Made by a program: the position numbers and the translations under genes. From Candidatus Aalborgicola danicus (lineage in GTDB: Bacteria; Pseudomonadota; Gammaproteobacteria; Burkholderiales; Burkholderiaceae_C), in contig JADJBC010000041.1 in the NCBI GenBank assembly GCA_016703945.1, positions 62,001-126,000 of the forward strand: a stretch of 64,000 nt of DNA, read 5' to 3'. Shown here one piece after another: positions 57,737-64,000 of the stretch (positions are counted from its first letter, which is position 1; each line of letters opens with the position of its first letter). Below the pieces are notes generated by a model. The model had not been told where the DNA came from and did not search any database. It was given only the letters and a program-made list of their open reading frames with translations.

Positions 57737-60352
57737 ATGAAGCGATTCGCTGCGTTGTTGTTGTTCTGTGTGTTGTCGGCGTCCGCGCTGGCTGCCAAGG
57801 ATGTTTTGCCGGTGCGCCTGCCGCCCGGCGTTACGCCCACCGCTTACCGGTTGGTGCTGAACGTGGACCCCAACCAACTGCAGCACAGTGGTGAGGTCAC
57901 CATTGCAGTCAGCATCACCCAGCCCGGAACCGTGATTCGGCTGAACGCCGCCGAGATCAAGGTCAGCTCCGCGGTATTGGAGGTTCAGGGGAAAAAATTC
58001 AGCGCCAAGGCCCGCGTACGCAACTCGGACCTGATGGACCTGGTGTTCAGCCACCGCTATCCCACCGGCCAGGGCAAACTGACCGTGGTGTTCACCGGGC
58101 GGGTGGAGGACAAAGACACACAGGGCCTGTTCCGGCAACAAGAAGGCGGCGACTGGTACGCCTACACCCAGTTTGAGTCCATCAGTGCGCGCCGGGCATT
58201 CCCCGGCTTTGACGAGCCGGGTTGGAAAGTGCCATGGGACCTGTCGCTGACGATTCCCCAGGCAATGACGGCGGTGGCGAGTAGCCCGATGCTGCGCGAG
58301 GTGGTTCTTGGCAATGGCAAAAAACGCGTGGAGTTTCAAACTACCCAACCCATGCCGAGTTATTTGCTGGCGTTTGGTGTCGGACCCTTTGACGTTCTGG
58401 ACGGCGGCATGGCCGGCAAAACACCGGTGCGTTTCATCACGCCACGCGGACGAGCCCAGGAGGCCCGTTTTGCCGCCAGCATGACGCCTGACATCCTGGC
58501 GCGGCTGGAAAACTATTTTGGGACCCCCTACCCCTACGAAAAGCTCGACGTCATGGCACTGCCGCTGACCCTCGGGTTCAGCGCCATGGAGAACCCCGGA
58601 CTGGTGACCTTTTCGTCCAGGACCTTGCTGGCCAAGCCTGGGGACGAGTCGATTGGTTTCAAACGCCGCTTTGTCAGTATCCAGGCCCACGAACTGGCCC
58701 ACATGTGGTTTGGCAACCTGGTCACCATGGCCTGGTGGGACGACCTGTGGCTCAATGAGTCGTTTGCATCCTGGATGGCCGACAAGATCACCAGCCAGAT
58801 GGCCGTAGAGTTCCATGGCGAAAGCGGCACCCAGGATGCACGGGCCTGGGCCATGCGCACGGATCGACTGTTGTCAACGACCCAGATCTACCAACCCGTC
58901 ACGGCCAGTTTCTCGCAGAGTGATCCCAATGGCGGCCAGGATGCGGCCATTTTGTACGGCAAGGGGCAGTCCATTCTGGCCATGTTTGAGACCTGGTTGG
59001 GTGCCGACCGTTTTCAAAGTGGGGTACGCCGCTACATGGCCAAACACGCCTGGAGCAATGCCACCGGGGAAGATTTCGTTGCCGCTCTGGCGCAGGGCGA
59101 CAACGAGCTGGCGTCCACCTTCAAAACCTTTACCCACCAACCCGGTGTACCGCGCGTCACCATGGCACTGGACTGTGGGGCTTCGCCCATGCTGCGCCTG
59201 ACCCAGTCACGCTTTTTGCCCCAAGGCGTGGTGGCGCCCAAGTCGTTTCTGTGGGCTATCCCGGTTACGGTGCGCACACCGGCTGGAACCGCGCAGATGG
59301 TATTGAAAGAACAGTCTGCACAGTTGGCCCTGCCAGACGCCACATGCCCGGCTTGGGTTCAAGGCAACGCCAGTGGATCGGGCTACTACCGCACGGTCTA
59401 TGCACCAGGACAACTGACACAGCTGATGCACACCACCGCTCTCAGCCTGCCCGAGATCCTCGCCAACCTGAACGACGCTCAAGCTCTCACAGAGTCCGGT
59501 GACCTGGACGTTGCCGAAGCGCTGGCATTGGCCACCCAGTTTGCCATCCACCCGCAGCGCGAAGTGGCCGACGCGGCACTGGACCTGATCGCCCGCATGG
59601 AGCCGCTGATTGAGGCCGCCGATCGCTCCGGCTACGCCGCGCTGTGGGAACGTGCTTTTGGTTCACGTGCACGCCAGTTCGGTTTGCTGGACAAGACCGA
59701 CGATTCGAGCGACGACCGGCTGATGCGCAGCGAATGGGTGGGCCGCTTTGCCAAGCTGGGGCAAGACCCAACGTTGCGAACCAGCGCCAGGCAACTGGCA
59801 CAGGCCTGGCTGAAGGACCGCAAGACGCTGCCAGCCAACAACCGCGCCATGGTGCTGCGCACCGCCGCGCTGCAGGGTGATCGCGCCTATTTTGATGCGC
59901 TATTGGCAGCAGTGACGGGGAATCCGGACCGGCGTGAACGCAGTGACATTTACGCTGCCCTGGGCAGCTTCCGCAACGCCGAACTGGCAGAGGCAGCGCG
60001 GGAGTTGTGGTTGTCCCCCGCACACGATATTCGCGAAGTGATGTCGGCAAGCCTGGGCCGCGGACGAAACAGCGAAAGCCCCGAACAACTGCTGAAATTC
60101 GTGAACCACAACTTCACCGCTTTGGCGAAGAAGTTGCCCAAAGACTCCCCGGCCAATTTCCCGAATATGTTTGCCCAGGGTTGCAGCCAGCAACTGGCCA
60201 GCGAACTAGAGGCATTCTTCCGCCCCCTGGTGCCGCGTTATGAAGGCTTGGCCAAATCGCTGGACCGGTCGCTGGAAACGGTGCGGGTGTGTGCGAACTA
60301 CCGTGACGCCCAGCAAGCCGGTCTGCGTGCCTATCTGCGGCGAGGCATGTAG
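57737..60352 (+). CDS. Exported M1-family aminopeptidase
   Basis: An 871-residue zinc aminopeptidase (PepN/ERAP-like) with signal peptide (residues 1-20, MKRFAALLLFCVLSASALAA). The substrate-anchoring motif is SAMENPG (family GAMEN). The zinc motif is HELAHMW (H318, E319, H322) with the third ligand Glu in LNESFASW about 19 residues on. A helical ERAP1-like C-terminal domain completes it. Export suggests a periplasmic peptide-recycling role. ATG 57737 begins the signal peptide. Serves as the last gene of the plus-strand run starting at 56218. Confidence 0.93.
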   Translation: MKRFAALLLFCVLSASALAAKDVLPVRLPPGVTPTAYRLVLNVDPNQLQHSGEVTIAVSITQPGTVIRLNAAEIKVSSAVLEVQGKKFSAKARVRNSDLMDLVFSHRYPTGQGKLTVVFTGRVEDKDTQGLFRQQEGGDWYAYTQFESISARRAFPGFDEPGWKVPWDLSLTIPQAMTAVASSPMLREVVLGNGKKRVEFQTTQPMPSYLLAFGVGPFDVLDGGMAGKTPVRFITPRGRAQEARFAASMTPDILARLENYFGTPYPYEKLDVMALPLTLGFSAMENPGLVTFSSRTLLAKPGDESIGFKRRFVSIQAHELAHMWFGNLVTMAWWDDLWLNESFASWMADKITSQMAVEFHGESGTQDARAWAMRTDRLLSTTQIYQPVTASFSQSDPNGGQDAAILYGKGQSILAMFETWLGADRFQSGVRRYMAKHAWSNATGEDFVAALAQGDNELASTFKTFTHQPGVPRVTMALDCGASPMLRLTQSRFLPQGVVAPKSFLWAIPVTVRTPAGTAQMVLKEQSAQLALPDATCPAWVQGNASGSGYYRTVYAPGQLTQLMHTTALSLPEILANLNDAQALTESGDLDVAEALALATQFAIHPQREVADAALDLIARMEPLIEAADRSGYAALWERAFGSRARQFGLLDKTDDSSDDRLMRSEWVGRFAKLGQDPTLRTSARQLAQAWLKDRKTLPANNRAMVLRTAALQGDRAYFDALLAAVTGNPDRRERSDIYAALGSFRNAELAEAARELWLSPAHDIREVMSASLGRGRNSESPEQLLKFVNHNFTALAKKLPKDSPANFPNMFAQGCSQQLASELEAFFRPLVPRYEGLAKSLDRSLETVRVCANYRDAQQAGLRAYLRRGM

Positions 60353-60361
60353 GCCGCCCAA

Positions 60362-61030
60362 CTATTGCAGCCGCTGACCCAGACGCTCCAAGCGCGGCAA
60401 CCAGTTGTCCTTGATGGCGGCCGACACCAAAATATGGTGCGCCCGCCCGATCAACAGTTTGCGCGGCACAAAACCGATAAAACGGGAATCGGCGCTGTTG
60501 TCCCGGTTGTCACCGAGGAAGAAATAATGATCAGCTGGCACTGTGACGGGTCCAAAATTGCGTTTGGCAGCCACATCCGGCAAGAACTGCACCGTGCGGT
60601 CATTGCCGCCGATATGCTCCGTGGCCCGCAGTGCCGGCGTCGTTGAACCATTGTCCAGCGGCTCGGCGAGCGTCTGGACACCCGAGTATTCGGCCATCAC
60701 CCCGTTGATGAACAACATTTCATTGCGGATCTCGACCACATCACCGGGCAAGGCCACCAGGCGTTTGATCAAACGCACACCATCCTGCGGCGACGTGAAG
60801 GTGATGATGTCCCCACGTTGGGGGTTGCCGGTCTGGTAGATCGCCGTATCACTGAGCGGCAACTTGAGGTCATAGGCCACGCGGTTTACCAGCACCACAT
60901 CACCTTCCAGGATGGTAGGTCGCATGGAGCCGGAAGGCACCGGGTTCCAGTCCGCGATGGCCAGTCGGAAGACCCCAAAACACAGCAAAAAGGCGATGAA
61001 GCCGCGGTTGTTCTTGAAAAAGAGTTTCAT
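60362..61030 (-). CDS. lepB: Signal peptidase I (S26 family)
   Basis: A 222-residue signal peptidase with one N-terminal membrane helix (about 10-26). The catalytic dyad is S35 in VPSGSM and K89 in RLIKRLVALPGD; box E GDNRDNSADSR is present. ATG 61030 begins MKLFFKNNRG. It follows the DUF2807 gene by 23 nt in the same direction. No lepA or rnc neighbour, so it may be a second, specialised LepB. Confidence 0.93.
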   Translation of the reverse strand: MKLFFKNNRGFIAFLLCFGVFRLAIADWNPVPSGSMRPTILEGDVVLVNRVAYDLKLPLSDTAIYQTGNPQRGDIITFTSPQDGVRLIKRLVALPGDVVEIRNEMLFINGVMAEYSGVQTLAEPLDNGSTTPALRATEHIGGNDRTVQFLPDVAAKRNFGPVTVPADHYFFLGDNRDNSADSRFIGFVPRKLLIGRAHHILVSAAIKDNWLPRLERLGQRLQ

Positions 61031-61053
61031 GATGTCTCCGGTCAAAACACCGA

Positions 61054-61860
61054 TCAGCCCTTGCTCATCGGCGCAGCGGTTGACGCAGGGATTGGGGCAG
61101 GCGCGGTGCCCAGCTTCTTGATGCGGCCCGAGCCCGACACCGACTGCGTGACCGCTGCGTCACCGTAGTAACCCACATCGCCCGAACCGGCGATGCTGAC
61201 GGTCAGTGACTCGGTGGCCCAGAACTTGGCGTCGCCGGAACCCGAGATGCTGAGCTTGACATTCTTGGCCGCCAGGTTGGCGGTCTTGACATCACCCGAA
61301 CCCGAAATGCTGGTGCGAACCGTGTCTGCACGACCACCGGCTGTGAAGTCGCCATTGCCAGAGATCGACAAGGTCAGGGTATCTACATCAAGATGGCCAA
61401 TGCGCATGTCACCCGAGCCGGAAATTCGCGCTGACAGTGAAGGCGATTTCAGCTTGTCCGCCTGAAAACCGCCGGCACCAGAAATCGCCAGGCTCTCAAT
61501 CGCGCGCGCCTGCACCGTGATCTTCAGCGTGCTGGGTTTGATGCCGGTCATACGCTGCGCCATGCGAATCTTGAGCTGCTCTTTCTCAACCACGGTTTCA
61601 ATCAGTGTGGCGATGTTGTCGTCGGTCTCGATCTGTACACCTTCTGTGTCGCCCTGGATGATTTCCACGTTGGCGGGCACCTCCAAATCGATCCCTTTGA
61701 AACCCTGCACGACCCGTTTGACCTGGGTGACCTGGCCAGAACCCGCCACGCGGTTGCCAAACGGCAGGTCCCAGGCCAACGCCGACACGCTGAGGACGCT
61801 GGCAGCGGCAACGATGGTCAGTGCCATCACTGTTTTAGCGCGGGAATTGAAACGGGACAT
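61054..61860 (-). CDS. DUF2807-type putative adhesin/head-GIN domain protein
   Basis: A 268-residue exported protein with signal peptide (about 10-30). A beta-helix of repeated SISGSGD-like turns follows (ISGAGG, ISGSGDMRI, ISGNGDFTA, ISGSGDVKT, ISGSGDAKF, IAGSGDVGY and VSGSGRIKK, spaced about 15-20 residues apart). An N-terminal strand region (VVQGFKGIDLEVPANVEIIQGD) is typical of DUF2807. Molecular function is unknown; such proteins sit in the envelope. Paired with lepB in one operon. The tail is Ala/Pro-rich. Confidence 0.9.
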   Translation of the reverse strand: MSRFNSRAKTVMALTIVAAASVLSVSALAWDLPFGNRVAGSGQVTQVKRVVQGFKGIDLEVPANVEIIQGDTEGVQIETDDNIATLIETVVEKEQLKIRMAQRMTGIKPSTLKITVQARAIESLAISGAGGFQADKLKSPSLSARISGSGDMRIGHLDVDTLTLSISGNGDFTAGGRADTVRTSISGSGDVKTANLAAKNVKLSISGSGDAKFWATESLTVSIAGSGDVGYYGDAAVTQSVSGSGRIKKLGTAPAPIPASTAAPMSKG

Positions 61861-61927
61861 GGTTAGCTTTCTCAAGTGAATGAACAAAACAACAGGGGGT
61901 TGGCAGGCTGGCGGGAGGCGCGGACGT

Positions 61928-62137
61928 TCAAGCGCGGCGGCTTGTCACCACCACGCGTTCCAGCACGACGGAAGGGGCTGCGGCATCCACCTTGGCCATC
62001 TGTGCCTGGCGTGTTTCGTTTGCATTCGCCGTGGCATTGAAGCCCATCAACACACTGCCATGCAGTCCGACGCACACGGTGGTGGCGATGGCAAATGCGG
62101 TGAAGCTGAAACGGTGGGCGGTGCGGCTGGTCATCAT
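61928..62137 (-). CDS. Small exported hypothetical protein
   Basis: 69 residues: basic N-terminus, one hydrophobic segment (about 9-28, FSFTAFAIATTVCVGLHGSVLM) and an Ala-rich tail ending RVVVTSRRA. The start ATG at 62137 has GGAGA 7 nt upstream. It precedes the DUF2807-lepB pair in the same direction. No family recognised; similar short anchored peptides occur next to envelope genes in Burkholderiales. Confidence 0.6.
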   Translation of the reverse strand: MMTSRTAHRFSFTAFAIATTVCVGLHGSVLMGFNATANANETRQAQMAKVDAAAPSVVLERVVVTSRRA

Positions 62138-62266
62138 GGTATTTCTCCGGTTGGTGGGTCTGTGTTGACCCGATGACCGAACTGTAAAAGGACCACGTGA
62201 CCGGCACCAGCGGCTTGCGACGGACTGCATCTAGGCGTGAGAAACGGTTGAATTGGCGGAGTGAAT

Positions 62267-63607
62267 CTACAGCGTAAACGTCCACCCATCCACCAAGGCC
62301 CCCGGCACCCGCGAGCCACCCAGGGCGCGGGTGTAATAGGTGTCGCAGGCCGGGTCAATGTCGGCCCAGTCGGTCAGCGCAAGTAGTTTGCTGCCCAGGG
62401 CGTCGTACAGGCTCTCGTCCCAGCGCAGGTCGTTGATGGGGCCGACGATCTCGCCGTTCTCGACCCAGAAACAGGCGTAGCGGGTCATGCCGGTTACACG
62501 GGCCGAGACCGGGTCGCTCCAGTTCAGGTAGTGCACGTTGGAGAGGTAGAGGCCGGTGCCAACGGCTTTGAGGATGTCTGGCTCGGCCAGCGAGCCGCAG
62601 GACACATCCAGCGCGCGGGGCGCTTCACCCTCGTCGGCGGCGTTGCCGCTCAATCCATATTCCTTGGCGGTGCGTGAGCTGACCAGCAAGGTGCGCAACT
62701 CACCGGCTTGCATCAGGGGCAACAGGCTTTCGCTGACCTCGCCTTGGCTATTGAAACGCGGCGTCAAAGCAAGGCCAAAGTTCTCGCCAAAGCTCAGCAA
62801 CGGCGAGAAACGCGCCTCGCGCTCCACCAGTTTCTTGAACGGGCTGCGCCCCTGTTTCCAGGCCGCCGCCGACAGGGCGTTCCAGCCCATCATGCCCAGC
62901 ACATCGGCAAAGGCGCGCGGCGCCAGGTAGGTGCGGTACTGGCCGGGTTTTACGCTGACGGTGGGGCGCTTGAGCTTGTCCAGCAGGTCGCGCGTGCGGG
63001 CCAGGTTGGCGGCCCACGCCTGCGTGTCCCAGCGGGCACCGGCGTAGCTGCCCTTGGCGGCCTTGGGTCCGTCGTACAGCGAGTAGTCCAGAAAGAAGCT
63101 TTCGGTAGCAAACCAGTGGTTTTGCCCGGCCGAGTTGCGGTTGGCACGAATGACCACCCCGCCTGCGTACAGGCCCGCCAGGTCACAGCCCTCTGTGCTG
63201 TCCAGAATGGCAGACACCACATCCTGCGGTGCCAGCAGCGCACCGCTGAAGGTGTCGTCGCTGCTGCCGTGGTTGGCGATGGGCACCTGGTGGGGATCCA
63301 CATCCAGCACCGCCACCTCGGCGCGGCAAGCTTGCAGCGTGGCGCTGAGCAGGTCGCAATCGGCGTCCAGGTTGCCACTCAGGGTGCAGGACTGTTTGAC
63401 CGTGCGCCCCAAAGACTGCAGTTGCAGCGACAGCACCATCTGCTGCACATCGGTGTTCTGGCGCACGCGGTTGGCGTTGAAGCGCACATACAGCGTGTCC
63501 TCGGCACTCAGGTTCAGCGTGATGGATTCGTCGCCGGTGAGTTGCCCCAAAACGTGGCTGGCAACCGCATCGAAGTGGGTTCTTGCGGTGTTCATGAAGT
63601 GGCTCAT
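62267..63607 (-). CDS. TldD/PmbA-family metalloprotease, TldE-like
   Basis: 446 residues with the PmbA/TldE-type fold: VRFNANRVRQNTDVQQ (N-terminal beta domain), VGTGLYLSNVHYLNWSDPVSARVTGMTRYACFWVENGEIVGPINDLRWDESLYDALG (C-terminal core). It lacks the HExxxH zinc motif, as TldE subunits do. It functions with TldD to cleave unfolded peptides and mature microcins or the antitoxin CcdA in enterobacteria. ATG 63607 overlaps the upstream TldD-like gene by 4 nt. Confidence 0.88.
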   Translation of the reverse strand: MSHFMNTARTHFDAVASHVLGQLTGDESITLNLSAEDTLYVRFNANRVRQNTDVQQMVLSLQLQSLGRTVKQSCTLSGNLDADCDLLSATLQACRAEVAVLDVDPHQVPIANHGSSDDTFSGALLAPQDVVSAILDSTEGCDLAGLYAGGVVIRANRNSAGQNHWFATESFFLDYSLYDGPKAAKGSYAGARWDTQAWAANLARTRDLLDKLKRPTVSVKPGQYRTYLAPRAFADVLGMMGWNALSAAAWKQGRSPFKKLVEREARFSPLLSFGENFGLALTPRFNSQGEVSESLLPLMQAGELRTLLVSSRTAKEYGLSGNAADEGEAPRALDVSCGSLAEPDILKAVGTGLYLSNVHYLNWSDPVSARVTGMTRYACFWVENGEIVGPINDLRWDESLYDALGSKLLALTDWADIDPACDTYYTRALGGSRVPGALVDGWTFTL

Positions 63608-64000
63608 GCGGCACCCCCAAACACGTGCACACCCTTGAACAGGCAGGGCGGTGACGCGTGCCCCACACGTATCACCTGACTGGGCTCGCCCTTGCCGCAA
63701 TAGGGTGTGCCATAGGCCACGGTGTCCCTGCCCACACCGGCCAACCGGTTCCAGAAATCCACCGTCACGCCACGGTAGTTGGGATTGCGCACCACGCTGG
63801 CGAGCTTGCCGTTGCGAATGAGTTGCCCGCGTTCGCAGCCGAACTGGAACTTGTTGCGGTAGTCGTCAATCGACCAGGACCGATTGGTGGTCATCAGCAC
63901 CCCGTTTTCCACCTGGGCAATGAGCTCGTCCAGCGTCGAATTACCCGCCTCAAGATTCAGGTTGGCCATGCGGTCGATAGGCGCACGGTTCCACGAGGCC
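63604..64000 (-). CDS. TldD-like metalloprotease, C-terminal part (runs off the right edge)
   Basis: 132 residues of the C-terminus are visible, with ASWNRAPIDRMANLNLEAGNSTLDELIAQVENGVLMTTNRSWSIDDYRNKFQFGCERG typical of TldD after its HExxxH site, which is beyond the edge. It pairs with the TldE-like gene downstream through an ATGA overlap. Confidence 0.85.
   Translation of the reverse strand, partial: ASWNRAPIDRMANLNLEAGNSTLDELIAQVENGVLMTTNRSWSIDDYRNKFQFGCERGQLIRNGKLASVVRNPNYRGVTVDFWNRLAGVGRDTVAYGTPYCGKGEPSQVIRVGHASPPCLFKGVHVFGGAA

Overview
The window looks like a chromosomal segment of a betaproteobacterium of the order Burkholderiales, most likely family Comamonadaceae (Rhodoferax/Polaromonas-like). 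The assignment rests on gene content and order (recA-recX, sucC-sucD followed by a TerC-family gene, a short type-2 argC, a DNA topoisomerase III carrying a C-terminal SWIB domain next to a SET-domain gene, a tfpX/Z-pglL-pilA pilin locus), high GC, and two dispersed repeat families. No database search was possible.

Layout. (1) 1-6.6 kb: a pilin locus on the minus strand. It holds a secreted M48 metalloprotease, a pilin accessory protein, two tandem PglL-type oligosaccharyltransferases and a PilA-type pilin with a sigma-54 promoter; moaC sits between them on the plus strand. (2) 6.7-16.4 kb: a tight six-gene minus-strand operon: CHASE2 Ser/Thr kinase, PP2C phosphatase, FHA protein, CHASE2 adenylate cyclase, class II cyclic-nucleotide phosphodiesterase, and a GAF-fused PilB/GspE-type ATPase. 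This is a complete phospho- and cyclic-nucleotide signalling circuit ending in a pilus motor, directly upstream of pilA, and is the best candidate here for an undescribed system. (3) 16.6-33.6 kb: mostly housekeeping: terC-like, sucDC, argC, recX/recA (perfect LexA box), a MarR regulator, a TctDE-like two-component system, SPOR protein, birA, SET-domain methyltransferase, topB-SWIB, esterase, ychJ, acyltransferase, K+ channel. (4) 33.8-37.1 kb: gapA and tkt, both interrupted by single-base frameshifts. (5) 37.2-46.8 kb: AdoMet decarboxylase, an orphan ParA-like ATPase, a flavin amine-oxidase-like lipoprotein, mobB, a DsbA-like protein, membrane-fused spermidine synthase, DUF350, DUF4178 and SPFH proteins. 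This resembles a polyamine/membrane-integrity module. (6) 46.8-50.8 kb: Old Yellow Enzyme, murU-like gene and two multihaem cytochromes c. (7) 50.8-64 kb: secreted Ig-like repeat protein, MFS transporter, ABC solute-binding protein, hemerythrin, yqjDEK-like operon, M1 aminopeptidase, lepB with a DUF2807 protein, a small exported peptide, and tldE/tldD running off the right edge.

Two sequence-level observations stand out. Eight copies of a 54-nt repeat (exactly 18 codons) align without gaps across the window. Six lie inside genes and are translated as 18-residue inserts, in more than one reading frame. Separately, nine single-base frameshifts are confined to 34.3-43.9 kb. Most fall in short homopolymers and each restores a full-length gene when corrected, which suggests local sequence error rather than true gene decay.
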